From the NCBI RefSeq assembly GCF_000764185.1, contig NZ_JQEC01000011.1:1-64000 (forward strand): 64,000 nt of DNA, given 5' to 3'. This document shows positions 9,412-19,361 of this stretch, piece by piece (the stretch's first letter is position 1; each line of letters starts with the position of its first letter). Below the pieces are notes generated by a model. It worked only from the letters and a program-made list of their open reading frames with translations, was not told where the DNA came from and did not search any database. The translations under genes were made by a program, and so were the position numbers. The stretch is from Colwellia psychrerythraea (GTDB lineage Bacteria > Pseudomonadota > Gammaproteobacteria > Enterobacterales > Alteromonadaceae).

Positions 9412-10182
9412 CTATTTTCCTTTTGCTGCTAAACAAATCACTTTGAATTGTTCAGCTTTTAAACTAGCACCACCAATAAGACCACCGTCTATATCAGTTT
9501 GTGCGAATAATTCTTCACAGTTAGCTGCGTTAACGCTGCCACCGTAGAGTAATGGTACTTTAGCCGCCACTTGCTCGTTTTGCTGAGCTAAGAATTGGCG
9601 AATAAACTGATGTGTTTCTTGTGCCATCGCACTTGATGCTGTTTTACCCGTTCCTATGGCCCAAACGGGTTCATAAGCGATAACAACATCGTTAAATTTC
9701 TCTATACCAACTTCATCGATAACTGGCTGAACCTGTGCCGACAACACAGTTTCGGTTTCTCCTGTTACTCGTTCTGCTTCGCTTTCTCCAATACATAATA
9801 TTGGTGTTAAACCTGCGTTTAATACAGCATGAACTTTTTTTGCAACTTGGGTAGATGTTTCTTTATAGATACTTCTACGCTCAGAATGACCAACTATTAC
9901 ATAGTTAATCGCTAAGTTTTTCAACATAGCTGTAGATACTTCACCTGTATAAGCTCCACTTTCATGTTCACTCACATTTTGCGAGCCAACATGAATTGCT
10001 TCATTTAAGTTAGCTGTTTTTATTTTCTGATTAAGCTCAGATAAATAGGGGAAGCTAGGACATATAACAACATCAACATGTGATGATAGTTTAACATCTT
10101 TTAACCCTGAAACCATAGCATCAACTAGGGCTGAGTCACCGTTCATCTTCCAATTTGCGGCTACAATTGCTTGTCTAGTCAT
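9412..10182 (-). CDS. tpiA: Triose-phosphate isomerase
   Basis: Cytoplasmic TIM-barrel enzyme that interconverts dihydroxyacetone phosphate and glyceraldehyde 3-phosphate in glycolysis and gluconeogenesis. At 256 residues it has the normal length. Catalytic residues are visible: Asn10/Lys12 (AANWKMNG), His99 (VGHSERR) and Glu171 (AYEPVWAIGTGK), plus the phosphate-binding GGS loop (LLYGGSV). It sits between glmM and secG, with a gap of about 190 bases to glmM and only two bases to secG, so it likely shares a transcript with secG. Confidence 0.98.
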   Translation of the reverse strand: MTRQAIVAANWKMNGDSALVDAMVSGLKDVKLSSHVDVVICPSFPYLSELNQKIKTANLNEAIHVGSQNVSEHESGAYTGEVSTAMLKNLAINYVIVGHSERRSIYKETSTQVAKKVHAVLNAGLTPILCIGESEAERVTGETETVLSAQVQPVIDEVGIEKFNDVVIAYEPVWAIGTGKTASSAMAQETHQFIRQFLAQQNEQVAAKVPLLYGGSVNAANCEELFAQTDIDGGLIGGASLKAEQFKVICLAAKGK

Positions 10183-10375
10183 TTTTATCTCTTAGCCTAG
10201 GTTATTATTTTATGACTTCAGTTAAGTATTAAATGGAGTCATTGCTAAAATGAAGCCGCGAGATAGTAACTAACCTACGCAAAAGATACAAGTATTTAAC
10301 ACATATCTTTTACTAGTTGCAGTTTTTTTATACTTATCGCGGCATTTAGCACAATATAGCTATTACTAGCTGTTA

Positions 10376-11713
10376 TTATTTAACGAGTTTCACTAAATCG
10401 GCAATTTTGTTCGCTAATAGTGTAACTTCATCCATCTCTGGGCCCTCAACCATAACGCGAATTAATGGCTCAGTACCTGATTTACGCAACAATACTCGGC
10501 CGCGACCTGTCAATACTTCATTAACTTCATCAACAGAAGCTAATACCGCAGCGTCGTTCAATGGATTATTTTCACCGGAAAAACGAACATTAACCAGCAG
10601 TTGTGGCAACATGGTAATATCTTGGCGTAACTCAAATAACGATTTCTCTTGTTTGGTTACTGCGGTAAGTACATTAAGTGCAGCAATGATACCATCACCG
10701 GTAGAGGTGTGATTGAGGTTAATAACATGACCTGAGTTTTCAGCGCCTAGTTGCCAGCCTTTTTCTTTTAATAATTCCATTACATGGCGGTCACCAACAT
10801 TACTACGGGCAAATTCAATACCTAATTCTTTTAAGGCTAATTCTAAGCCCATATTACTCATTAGGGTACCAACTACCCCCCCCTCTTTTCGGCCGGTTTT
10901 TAAATCGTTACACGCGATAATATAGATAATTTCATCGCCATCAATAACATAACCTGTATGGTCTACCATCATAATACGGTCGCCATCACCATCAAGGGCA
11001 ATACCTAAATCGGCTTTGTGCTCAACAACCGCTTTGCTGATTGCGTCCATTGATGTTGCGCCACAACCATCATTGATATTGGTACCATTTGGGGCAGTAC
11101 CAATTTCAATAACAGTTGCGCCTAGTTCACGAAATACGTTAGGCGCAATGTGATAGGTAGCACCATGGGCACAATCAACCACTATGGTTAGATCTTTTAA
11201 TGAAATTCGACTTGGGAAATTACTTTTACAAAATTCGATATAACGCCCTGCAGCATCATTGATACGAGTTGCTTTACCTAATTTTGCAGACTCAACACAG
11301 CCCATTTCTTTATCTAACTCGGCTTCAATGGCAAGCTCTACTGCATCAGGAAGTTTTTCTCCTGATTGTGAGAAAAACTTAATACCGTTGTCGTAAAATG
11401 GGTTGTGCGAGGCACTAATAACGATGCCAGCTTCGGCTCTGAATGTTTTAGTTAAATACGCAATACCTGGTGTTGGCATAGGACCAAGAAGACCTACGTC
11501 GATACCTGCCGCTGAAAAACCCGCTTCGAGTGCTGATTCAAGCATGTAACCTGAGATACGGGTATCCTTACCAATAAGTACTTTTTTAGTGCCTTGTCCG
11601 GCTAAAACTTTACCTGCGGCATAACCTAACTTCATTACAAAATTTGGTGTGATTGGGTGCTGCCCCACTAAACCGCGGATACCGTCAGTGCCGAAATATT
11701 TACGATCAGACAT
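10376..11713 (-). CDS. glmM: Phosphoglucosamine mutase
   Basis: Converts glucosamine 6-phosphate to glucosamine 1-phosphate, the step before GlmU in UDP-GlcNAc synthesis for peptidoglycan and LPS. The 445-residue alpha-D-phosphohexomutase has the phosphoserine loop with Ser102 ([10 protein letters not shown]), the Mg-binding loop DGDGDR (about residue 241) and the sugar/phosphate-binding C-terminal motif [12 protein letters not shown]. It follows folP by 69 bases, the folP-glmM order seen in E. coli. Confidence 0.98.
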   Translation of the reverse strand: MSDRKYFGTDGIRGLVGQHPITPNFVMKLGYAAGKVLAGQGTKKVLIGKDTRISGYMLESALEAGFSAAGIDVGLLGPMPTPGIAYLTKTFRAEAGIVISASHNPFYDNGIKFFSQSGEKLPDAVELAIEAELDKEMGCVESAKLGKATRINDAAGRYIEFCKSNFPSRISLKDLTIVVDCAHGATYHIAPNVFRELGATVIEIGTAPNGTNINDGCGATSMDAISKAVVEHKADLGIALDGDGDRIMMVDHTGYVIDGDEIIYIIACNDLKTGRKEGGVVGTLMSNMGLELALKELGIEFARSNVGDRHVMELLKEKGWQLGAENSGHVINLNHTSTGDGIIAALNVLTAVTKQEKSLFELRQDITMLPQLLVNVRFSGENNPLNDAAVLASVDEVNEVLTGRGRVLLRKSGTEPLIRVMVEGPEMDEVTLLANKIADLVKLVK

Positions 11714-11782
11714 ATATTTTCCTTATATATTTTGTTCTATAGCCGCTTTACTTAGCTGCTATGTTTATATTTTCAAGACCGC

Positions 11783-12610
11783 TTACTGGTACTTAGCGGT
11801 CATGGATAAGATTTTTAGGGCATCGACTGTTTCTTTAATGTCATGTACCCGAATTATGCTAGCGTTATGCTGTGTGGCTATTATAGCGGTAGTAATACTG
11901 CCTGCAAGGCGTTCATCGACATTACGTGCTAATAAATTGCCTATCATTGATTTTCTCGAGGTTCCTGACAATATGGGTAAACCTAAATCTTTAAATTGTG
12001 ATAACTGCGCAAGTAATTGATAATTTTGTTCTAACGTTTTACCAAAACCAAAACCTGGATCTAAAATCAATCTTTCTCGCTTAATACCAGCCTGCTCACA
12101 AACCTTAATGCGCTCAATAAAAAACTGCTTAATATCATCAATAACATCGTCATACTGTGGGTTTTCTTGCATTGAACGTGGTAAACCCTGCATATGCATT
12201 AAACACACTGGTACATTACTATTAGCCAGTACAGCTAAACAACCGTCATTTTGTAACGCGCGAACATCATTAATAATGTCTGCGCCATGAATAATGGCTT
12301 GTGACATAACCTCGGCTTTGCTGGTATCGATAGATACCCGGATAGTAAATTTTTTTTTAATCGCTTTAAGTAAGGGAATAACCCGTGCTAACTCATCTTT
12401 TTCGCTAACATCAACAGCGCCAGGACGAGTCGATTCTCCGCCAATATCGATAATATCAGCACCATCACTGATCATTTGTGCAACTTGTGTCAATGCTTTA
12501 TCAAAGGTGGCAAACTTACCACCATCAGAAAATGAGTCAGGAGTAACATTAAGAATCCCCATCACTTGTGGCTTCTTTAAGTTCTCTGATAAAAATTTAT
12601 TATGTGTCAT
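11783..12610 (-). CDS. folP: Dihydropteroate synthase
   Basis: Joins p-aminobenzoate to dihydropterin pyrophosphate to make dihydropteroate for folate; it is the sulfonamide target. The 275-residue TIM barrel shows the signature MGILNVTPDSFSDGG (about residues 17-31), the second motif DIIDIGGESTRPGA, and the pterin-binding DPGFGFGK and SRKSMIG segments. It is followed by glmM. A strong hairpin between ftsH and folP suggests that folP-glmM may have its own promoter or rely on read-through. Confidence 0.97.
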   Translation of the reverse strand: MTHNKFLSENLKKPQVMGILNVTPDSFSDGGKFATFDKALTQVAQMISDGADIIDIGGESTRPGAVDVSEKDELARVIPLLKAIKKKFTIRVSIDTSKAEVMSQAIIHGADIINDVRALQNDGCLAVLANSNVPVCLMHMQGLPRSMQENPQYDDVIDDIKQFFIERIKVCEQAGIKRERLILDPGFGFGKTLEQNYQLLAQLSQFKDLGLPILSGTSRKSMIGNLLARNVDERLAGSITTAIIATQHNASIIRVHDIKETVDALKILSMTAKYQ

Positions 12611-12663
12611 TCTATTTTAATCTTTATTAATATTTTTCGAACAAGGGAAAGTCTGCATATGAA

Positions 12664-12698
12664 AAAGCCTCGATATTTAATGTAAATATCGAGGCTTT
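12664..12698 (-). terminator. Terminator between ftsH and folP
   Basis: A 16-bp perfect stem (12664-12679 with 12683-12698) with a 3-base loop, followed on the minus strand by TTTTTC. It falls 22 bases after the ftsH stop and so should limit read-through into folP. Confidence 0.85.
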
Positions 12699-12719
12699 AC
12701 TATTTTCTGAAAGCGCGTA

Positions 12720-14711
12720 TTAGCTTGAAGGCGTATCACCGCTTGGTTTACTAGTATCAGGCTCTACTGAACTAACTTGCTCAGTGTCCTTAGTTGGCTC
12801 AGCATCTTTACTCGCTGCATCTACTTTTGCAGTAGTATCACCGTTGCCATTGTTTTTTGTTGAGTTAGAACTATCTTTATCATCCCAGCCTGCAGGAGCA
12901 CGAACAGGTGTTCTCGCCATCAAATCATCAATTTGTAGCGCATCAATAGTTTCATATTTCATCAAACAATCTTTCATGGCATGAAGAATATCGAGATTGT
13001 CTTTAATTAATGTTTCCGCACGTTGATAGTTACGATTAATCAACACTTTAATCTCTTCATCAATTAATTTAGCTGTTTCATCAGACATATGTAGCGATTT
13101 AGCTGAACTGCGACCTAAGAAAACTTCACCCTCTTCTTCAGCAAATAACATAGGACCCATTTTTTCAGACAAACCCCATTGTGTTACCATCTTACGAGCA
13201 ATGTTAGTGGCACGCTCAATGTCGTTTGAAGCGCCGGTAGACACTTTATCACTACCGTAAATAACCTCTTCAGCAATACGACCACCGTACAAAGAAGAGA
13301 TATTACTTTCTAAATGCTGCTTTGAGTGACTGAATCTGTCTTGCTCTGGTAAGTACATTGTTACACCAAGGGCGCGACCACGAGGAATAATACTCACTTT
13401 ATAAACAGGATCATGATCCGGCACTAAACGACCAATTAGGGCATGACCCGCTTCATGGTAAGCAGTCATTTCTTTTTCTGACTCGCTCATTACCATAGAC
13501 TTACGTTCTGAGCCCATCATGATTTTATCTTTAGCGGCATCAAATTCTTTCATACTTACTAAACGACGTTCAGTACGTGCTGCACATAAAGCAGCTTCGT
13601 TTACTAAGTTTGCTAAATCAGCGCCTGAGAATCCTGGTGTGCCACGTGCAATAACTTCAGCATTTACATCATCACCTAATGGTACTTTACGCATATGAAC
13701 TTTAAGAATTTGTTCACGACCACGAATATCAGGTAAACCAACAGTCACTTGACGATCAAAACGACCTGGACGAAGTAACGCTGGATCTAGTACGTCAGGA
13801 CGGTTAGTTGCGGCAATAACGATTACACCTTCATTACCCTCAAAACCATCCATTTCAACTAACATTTGGTTTAGCGTTTGTTCACGTTCATCGTGTCCAC
13901 CACCCATGCCTGCGCCACGTTGGCGACCTACCGCATCGATTTCATCAATAAAGATAATACATGGTGCAGCTTTTTTAGCTTGTTCGAACATGTCACGTAC
14001 ACGTGACGCACCAACACCAACAAACATCTCTACAAAATCAGAGCCTGAAATAGTGAAAAATGGTACTTTCGCTTCACCGGCAATAGCTTTAGCAAGTAAT
14101 GTTTTACCTGTACCTGGCTGACCGACAAGTAAAATACCTGATGGAATACGGCCACCTAATTTTTGAAAGCGTCCAGGCTCACGTAAATAGTCAACTAATT
14201 CAGCAACATCTTCTTTAGCTTCATCACAGCCTGCGACATCAGCGAAAGTAGTTTTGATTTGCTCTTCACTTAATTGACGCGCTTTAGATTTACCAAATGA
14301 CATAGCGCCTTTACCGCCGCCACCTTGCATTTGACGCATGAAGAAAATCCATACACCAATAAGCAGAATCATTGGAAACCAAGAAACGAAAATAGTAGTT
14401 AAGAAACTTGTTTCTTCAGGTAACTTACCTTCAGCACGAACGCCCTGTTTAACTAAATCGTTTATTAAATCACGATCATAGCCACCTGGAATAACGGTTT
14501 TGTATGCTTCGCCACTACGCTTTTCACCAGTGATTACGCCATTACGGTCAACACTCGCATCGCGAATTTGTCCTTGACGTACATCCTTGATAAAGCGGGT
14601 GTAATCCATTTGTTGATTTTCTGTGGTATTCGGAGTAAAACTCTGAAATACACTCATCAAAACAACTGCAATAACTAACCATAAAATAAGATTTTTCGCC
14701 ATATCGCTCAA
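12720..14711 (-). CDS. ftsH: ATP-dependent zinc metalloprotease FtsH
   Basis: Inner-membrane AAA+ protease that degrades misfolded membrane proteins and regulators. In E. coli it degrades LpxC and sigma-32. Two N-terminal membrane helices (about 7-23 and 105-124) flank a periplasmic region. The AAA domain has Walker A GQPGTGKT (197-204), Walker B IIFIDEID and the second region of homology ([20 protein letters not shown]). The zinc motif HEAGH lies near residue 420. The 663-residue length is typical; the tail is Ser/Thr/Asp-rich. The start shown is TTG (product begins MSDMAKNL) because AGAGGT lies about 7 bases upstream; ATG at 14702 (MAKNLIL) is the alternative. The gene follows rlmE as in E. 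coli, but with 545 bases and a MITE-like element in between. Confidence 0.97.
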   Translation of the reverse strand: MSDMAKNLILWLVIAVVLMSVFQSFTPNTTENQQMDYTRFIKDVRQGQIRDASVDRNGVITGEKRSGEAYKTVIPGGYDRDLINDLVKQGVRAEGKLPEETSFLTTIFVSWFPMILLIGVWIFFMRQMQGGGGKGAMSFGKSKARQLSEEQIKTTFADVAGCDEAKEDVAELVDYLREPGRFQKLGGRIPSGILLVGQPGTGKTLLAKAIAGEAKVPFFTISGSDFVEMFVGVGASRVRDMFEQAKKAAPCIIFIDEIDAVGRQRGAGMGGGHDEREQTLNQMLVEMDGFEGNEGVIVIAATNRPDVLDPALLRPGRFDRQVTVGLPDIRGREQILKVHMRKVPLGDDVNAEVIARGTPGFSGADLANLVNEAALCAARTERRLVSMKEFDAAKDKIMMGSERKSMVMSESEKEMTAYHEAGHALIGRLVPDHDPVYKVSIIPRGRALGVTMYLPEQDRFSHSKQHLESNISSLYGGRIAEEVIYGSDKVSTGASNDIERATNIARKMVTQWGLSEKMGPMLFAEEEGEVFLGRSSAKSLHMSDETAKLIDEEIKVLINRNYQRAETLIKDNLDILHAMKDCLMKYETIDALQIDDLMARTPVRAPAGWDDKDSSNSTKNNGNGDTTAKVDAASKDAEPTKDTEQVSSVEPDTSKPSGDTPSS

Positions 14712-14735
14712 CTTAATGACCTCTTGTGATATTAG

Positions 14736-14999
14736 ATACCAAATGGATTGATTAACTGGTTGACTTAGAACTACACTCGCGAACTTTTAACAATCAAAGT
14801 GGATTAAACATAATATTTTATATTTCATTCACTTTGTGCTGTTATCAGTTTGCTAACGAGTTCCCGAAGGGCGAGTTTAAAAGCCATATAATCAGCGTTA
14901 TTGATTTTAAAAAGGGATAACCATTTCCTACAATCAATGCCTTGCCTATAAGGCTTTAAATTACTCGCTAAGTAATCATTTAATTAGTCCGTTTGGTAT
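14736..14999. mobile_element. MITE-like element between rlmE and ftsH
   Basis: A 264-bp non-coding stretch is bounded by 20-bp inverted repeats that match at 17 positions: ATACCAAATGGATTGATTAA (14736-14755) and, on the other strand from 14999, ATACCAAACGGACTAATTAA. The interior includes the partial palindrome CCTTGCCTATAAGG. No coding frame and no clear target duplication were seen. It differs from the IS982-related elements elsewhere in this window. It occupies the likely ftsH promoter/leader region. Confidence 0.55.
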
Positions 15000-15256
15000 T
15001 CGATATTTATTAGTATAAATCTATACTAGTCTATTGTGCCTAATTTACTACAATTCAAGGCTTGTCGCTATTTAACTTTAGTAGCTCGTAACAACTAGTT
15101 ACATTAAACAGATAAAAATTTAATTAACTATATAGTTTGCTCAAAGCTGCCTGAGACATATAAAGACAGAATTATGACTTAAAAACACTCAAGTAACTCT
15201 GAACCACATGTTTCACCATACGGTAATAATACACTTTGTCAGCTTTTTCCCGCTAA

Positions 15257-15907
15257 TTAGCCTTTGTAACCTGTTGCAACAAGGTAAACTTCCCTTGAAC
15301 GAGCTCTTGATGATTCTGGCTTACGGGTTTTAACCGTTTTAAAGACTGCGCGAGTCGCTTTCATGTAATCCTCAAAACCGGCACCTTGAAAAACTTTTAC
15401 TACAAACGCACCATTAGGTTTTAATACCTGGCTACACATATCTAGCGCTAACTCCACTAAGTACATACTACGCGCTGAATCGGCACTTTCATTACCCGTC
15501 ATGTTTGCTGCCATGTCAGACATAACTACATCGATGTTCTTACCATTTATGCGAGTTAATAACGTATCGAGTACTTCTTCTTCTCGAAAGTCTCCTTCGA
15601 GAAATTCAACACCTGCAAGGGGATCCATAGGTAAAATATCACAGGCGATCACTTGCCCCCTATCACCCACGGCTTTTACAGCATACTCTGACCAGCCACC
15701 TGGCGCGGCCCCTAAATCGACAACCTTCATGCCTGGTTTAATCAATTTGTCTTTTATATTGATTTCTTCAAGTTTAAATACTGCACGGGAACGTAAACCT
15801 AAACGTTGTGCTTTTTTTACGTATTCATCATCAAAGTGTTCATCTAACCAACGTTGGCTACTCGCTTTGTGCTTTTTATTTACCGGGTTTTTCTTACTCG
15901 AATTCAT
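15257..15907 (-). CDS. rlmE: 23S rRNA 2'-O-methyltransferase (U2552)
   Basis: Also called FtsJ/RrmJ; it uses S-adenosylmethionine to methylate the 2'-OH of U2552 in the A-loop of 23S rRNA late in 50S assembly. The 216-residue Rossmann methyltransferase has motif [16 protein letters not shown] (about residues 62-76), the catalytic Asp in VVMSDMAAN, and KVFQGAGF carrying the catalytic Lys. The basic N-terminus ([20 protein letters not shown]) is family-typical. It is divergent from yhbY, with a 92-base gap containing both promoters, as in E. coli. Confidence 0.97.
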   Translation of the reverse strand: MNSSKKNPVNKKHKASSQRWLDEHFDDEYVKKAQRLGLRSRAVFKLEEINIKDKLIKPGMKVVDLGAAPGGWSEYAVKAVGDRGQVIACDILPMDPLAGVEFLEGDFREEEVLDTLLTRINGKNIDVVMSDMAANMTGNESADSARSMYLVELALDMCSQVLKPNGAFVVKVFQGAGFEDYMKATRAVFKTVKTRKPESSRARSREVYLVATGYKG

Positions 15908-15999
15908 TCTTTTCTCATAAATAGCTTAACTATTAGTATTAGTCAGTAGATAAGGGTAAAATGTCGGCAATTCAAGGCAACAGATAACGAAATTTAGTA

Positions 16000-16296
16000 A
16001 TGAACTTAAACAAAAAACAAATTCAACACCTTCGAGGTGTTGCACACTCTCTTAAACCAATAGTTTTATTAGGTAATAATGGCTTAACAGAAGCGGTTGT
16101 AGCAGAGATTGATTATGCATTAAATCATCATGAGCTGATCAAAGTAAAAATCCCGACAGATGATAAAGAAACCAAAGCGTTAATCGTTGAAGCTATTTGT
16201 CGTGAAACTAAATCAACTCAAGTACAAGTAATTGGTAAAACTTTAGTTATTTACCGTGAAAGTGAAGAAAAGAAAATTCGTATACCTAAAGCTTAG
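16000..16296 (+). CDS. yhbY: CRM-domain RNA-binding protein YhbY
   Basis: A 98-residue single CRM-domain protein associated with pre-50S ribosomal particles. It begins MNLNKKQIQHLRGVAHSLKP, as in the family, has the GNNGLTEAVV loop (GxxG type, about residues 27-36), and ends with the beta strand VIGKTLVIYRESEEKK. It is divergent from rlmE. A long inverted repeat follows the stop. Confidence 0.95.
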   Translation: MNLNKKQIQHLRGVAHSLKPIVLLGNNGLTEAVVAEIDYALNHHELIKVKIPTDDKETKALIVEAICRETKSTQVQVIGKTLVIYRESEEKKIRIPKA

Positions 16297-16306
16297 TTCG
16301 AACTCT

Positions 16307-16349
16307 TCCTTTTATAGTAGAAAACTCTAGAGACTCTACTATAAAAGGA
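16307..16349 (+). terminator. Inverted repeat after yhbY, probable terminator
   Basis: A 15-bp perfect stem (16307-16321 with 16335-16349) with a 13-base loop begins 11 bases after the yhbY stop. The tail TTATTC is a weak T-tract, so it may act only partly or as an mRNA 3'-end stabiliser. Confidence 0.6.
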
Positions 16350-16395
16350 TTATTCATCTTTAGTATTCATAAAATGTAAATCAGTTCTACTCCAA

Positions 16396-16425
16396 TTCAG
16401 TTCAGTTCAGTTCAGTTCAGTTCAG
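16396..16425. repeat. Pentanucleotide tandem repeat (TTCAG) x6
   Basis: Six perfect uninterrupted copies of TTCAG in the yhbY-subtilase intergenic region. It is not inside a recognised gene. Copy number could vary by slippage. Confidence 0.95.
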
Positions 16426-16958
16426 TTTCAAACCTTCCCGCTCAGCAATACCTCCCCCATCAATATAACCATATAACCAATTGATATATAACTAATTAAA
16501 TTATTATTACTAATCATTTCTACTTAGAAAATGAATAACCATTCAAAATAGCCCCTTATTACGCTCCGTCTAACTATCGAATAAAGAACTCATTCTCATT
16601 GTTTAGTATTCCGTATTTTGTATTTATGTTGTTATACGATCAAAGTTAGGCGAACAGATTAGCAATAACTGAGCAAAGTTTACTCACCAATAAATTAATT
16701 GTTGTTTAACGCCATTTGAGCTTTCATAACTAAATCATCATATAAAACGAATAGTCACCCACTACCTAAGCCATTGAAATTGATCGCATTTTTCAAATAT
16801 ACTGCACCTACTTTAACAAAGTAACATTATAGAAATGGAAGTCTGTAATTTAAAAAATAGTCTTCAAACATTTCAACTTCAAGAGCATGTCATCTAAAAA
16901 ACACCTAGTTTAATCAACTAGTTTTTAATAACGGAAATTAATAATTTTAGGTACCAAA
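16426..16958. other. Long leader region of the secreted subtilase
   Basis: About 530 bases of AT-rich DNA with no frame or hairpin I can support. It should contain the promoter of the subtilase gene, but I cannot pick the boxes with confidence. Confidence 0.5.
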
Positions 16959-18971
16959 ATGTTTAAAAAAATCATGATAGCTACAGCGATAAGTACAGCA
17001 TTAACACCTCAGGTCAATTCAGCAGAAATAAATGCTACGCTTATTCCTGAAAATAATGCAGCTATTTTTGAAAGAGGATTAAAAAAACACTTTATAGTTA
17101 AATTAAAAGTTAACAAACCATTAAGTGTTGACCAAGCTAGCCTTCAGAAAAACAACCCTATTTTAGTTCAAGGTAAAAGTAAGATTAATTTTAAAAGAAC
17201 ACTTGCCTCTGGGGATGTACTCATTGAAGCCAGTGATTATTCATCGATGCAGGCTTTATTAGACGATTTGGCTCTCAATGGTGAAGTTATCGCTATTGAA
17301 GAAGACGATATTGTTTATGCCCATGCATTACCAAATGATCATTATGCTGCAAGCATGTATAGCATTGAAAACAGCTTTAGAGGTATTAATGCTGTTGCTG
17401 CTTGGGATTTAGCTCGTGGCAAAGATATTAACGTCGCAATAATCGATACTGGCTTTGCTGATCACCCCGATTATGATGAACGTACTATTAATGGTTACGA
17501 TATGATCAGTTACACTTCTCACTCTAATGACGGCGATGGACGAGACATGGATGCTCACGATCCAGGAACGGGCATAGACTGTGAAGCCAAAAATAGTATT
17601 TGGCATGGTACACATGTGGCAGGAATTATTGGCGCTAGTATGGATAATACTATTGGTGCTATGGGCATTGCACCTGAGTCAAACTTAATTCATGTAAGAG
17701 CATTAGGTAGATGTGGCTCAGGTTATCGCTCTGATATTATCGACAGTATTTATTGGGCCGCAGGTAAAGAAATAGCCAACTTTCCTATTAATAACCAACC
17801 AGCAAAAGTAATTAACCTCAGCTTAGGTGGGTCAAGCAGTTGCGGTGGCTATCAGGCCGCTATTGATTATGCTCGTTCACAAGGAGCAACTGTTGTTGTT
17901 TCTGCAGGAAATAGCAATGTTAATGCATCGCAACAATCGCCAGCAAATTGTGATGGTGTTATAACCGTTGCAGCTAGTGATAATTCTGGTGATAAAGCAA
18001 GTTACTCTAATTACTCAGATTTTGATGGTGCCGTAGACATTACAGCTCCTGGCAGTAGTATAATAGCGACTGTCAACTCTGGTCTTGATGGGCCGACCTC
18101 ACCCGGCTATTCTTTTAAAAGCGGTACTAGTATGGCTGCACCACAAGTAGCCGGTGTTGTTGCATTAATGTTAGAAGTAAATCCTTTACTGACACCCGAT
18201 GAAATTGAAGAAATAATTAAAGCGACAGCAGATCAATTTTCAAACTTCACCACATGTAATACCTTAGGCCCTATTTGTGGTTATGGGATGTTAAATGCAC
18301 AAGCTGCAGTCAAGGAAGCGATTGCTTTAGCTGGTCCTAGCATACCGGCATTAGAGAAAAATACTCCGCTAATTATTAGCGGTGAAGAGAAAGAGCAACA
18401 ATTATTTAGCTTTTTCGCCCCTGAAAATTCAACCGCTGTAACATTTTCAATGAGTGCTGGCGATGGCGATGCAGATCTATATGTAAAATTTGATGGCACC
18501 GCAACGCTTGATAATTATGATTGTCGACCATGGCTATCTGGTAATGTTGAATCCTGTACGCTTAATAGTCCTGGAAGCTATTCCATAATGGTCCGAGGCT
18601 ACAATTCATTTCATGATGTTAACTTAACCGCTAACTACTTAGAGCGCCCACCTAGTGAAGGCATAGAAATAGGAAATGATGATGTTCAATGGGATTTAAC
18701 TGGTGAACATCATGAAGAGTTATTGTTTTGGGTTGATGTTCCTAACAACATTTCAGGTTTATGGGTACAAACATGGAATGGTACCGGTGATGCAGATCTA
18801 TGGGTAAAAGAAGGTAGTGCTCCTACAGCACAAGATAATGACTGTTTTGAATCTAACTCTGGTAATATCGAAAGTTGTAACATGGAACCTAAAGGCGGCC
18901 GTTACTTTATTAAAGTACGTGGTTATGATGTTTTTGATAAGGTTGCTATGCGTATTTTATGGCAAAACTAA
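16959..18971 (+). CDS. Secreted S8 subtilisin-like serine protease with two PPC domains
   Basis: Predicted extracellular endopeptidase of 670 residues. It has a signal peptide (about 1-22, cut after VNSA), a propeptide of about 100 residues (inhibitor I9-like, RTLASGDVLIEASDYSSMQALL), and the catalytic S8 domain with Asp163 (IIDTGFADHP), His216 (WHGTHVAG), the oxyanion Asn318 (VVSAGNSN) and Ser391 (SGTSMAAPQVAGV). Two C-terminal pre-peptidase (PPC) domains follow at about 470-560 and 575-668, each with a GDGDADLYVK or GTGDADLWVK motif. PPC domains are usually removed after secretion. The start is supported by TAGGT upstream. The gene interrupts the greA-to-yhbY order usual in gammaproteobacteria, so it looks inserted. 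Substrate unknown; a nutritional scavenging role is likely. Confidence 0.92.
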   Translation: MFKKIMIATAISTALTPQVNSAEINATLIPENNAAIFERGLKKHFIVKLKVNKPLSVDQASLQKNNPILVQGKSKINFKRTLASGDVLIEASDYSSMQALLDDLALNGEVIAIEEDDIVYAHALPNDHYAASMYSIENSFRGINAVAAWDLARGKDINVAIIDTGFADHPDYDERTINGYDMISYTSHSNDGDGRDMDAHDPGTGIDCEAKNSIWHGTHVAGIIGASMDNTIGAMGIAPESNLIHVRALGRCGSGYRSDIIDSIYWAAGKEIANFPINNQPAKVINLSLGGSSSCGGYQAAIDYARSQGATVVVSAGNSNVNASQQSPANCDGVITVAASDNSGDKASYSNYSDFDGAVDITAPGSSIIATVNSGLDGPTSPGYSFKSGTSMAAPQVAGVVALMLEVNPLLTPDEIEEIIKATADQFSNFTTCNTLGPICGYGMLNAQAAVKEAIALAGPSIPALEKNTPLIISGEEKEQQLFSFFAPENSTAVTFSMSAGDGDADLYVKFDGTATLDNYDCRPWLSGNVESCTLNSPGSYSIMVRGYNSFHDVNLTANYLERPPSEGIEIGNDDVQWDLTGEHHEELLFWVDVPNNISGLWVQTWNGTGDADLWVKEGSAPTAQDNDCFESNSGNIESCNMEPKGGRYFIKVRGYDVFDKVAMRILWQN

Positions 18972-19055
18972 TGACTAATTCTTATAAAACAAAGCTAACT
19001 TCAGCTAAATAAATTCATAAAAGGTACAGCAACTTACACAACTTACGTAAGTTGC

Positions 19056-19262
19056 TTAACCATTCTTATTAGTCAGGTCATTATCTTCAACAACTGTTAC
19101 TACTTTTTGGGTAAGTTTGACTCGACCTGAGTCAACTAAGGCTTTTCTTAGTACATATTCAATCTGAGCATTAACACTACGCAGTTCATCATCAGACCAA
19201 CGCTGCATTGCCGCTAGAACCTCAGGATTAATCCTAAGTGGGAAGCTTTTTTTAGCTGCCAC
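19056..19262 (-). CDS. Arc-family ribbon-helix-helix DNA-binding protein
   Basis: A 68-residue protein with a ribbon-helix-helix layout: a short strand KSFPLRINPEVL, then helix AAMQRWSDDELRSVNAQIEY and VLRKALVDSG, which is the typical Arc/MetJ core, followed by a Val-rich tail. I chose GTG at 19262 because GGAGG lies 5 bases before it; a longer frame would start with the TTG that overlaps that SD sequence. It lies 99 bases after the SPFH gene on the same strand, so the two are likely an operon, and the Arc-like protein may regulate the pair. Targets are unknown. Confidence 0.8.
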   Translation of the reverse strand: MAAKKSFPLRINPEVLAAMQRWSDDELRSVNAQIEYVLRKALVDSGRVKLTQKVVTVVEDNDLTNKNG

Positions 19263-19361
19263 TGTTACCTCCAAAATTTAATAAAATCAAGAAAAATTGA
19301 CTCCCAACAAAACACTTCAAGAGAAATGAGAGTTGAGAGTTGAAAGTTGATTAAGGCTCAG

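Noticed and set aside
16396..16425. TTCAG repeat considered as CRISPR-like or as an in-gene phase switch
   Set aside because: The unit is only 5 bp with no spacers, and it is not inside a gene.
19321..19345. Imperfect GAGAGTT tandem between the SPFH and Arc-like genes
   Set aside because: Too short and irregular to call a repeat feature.
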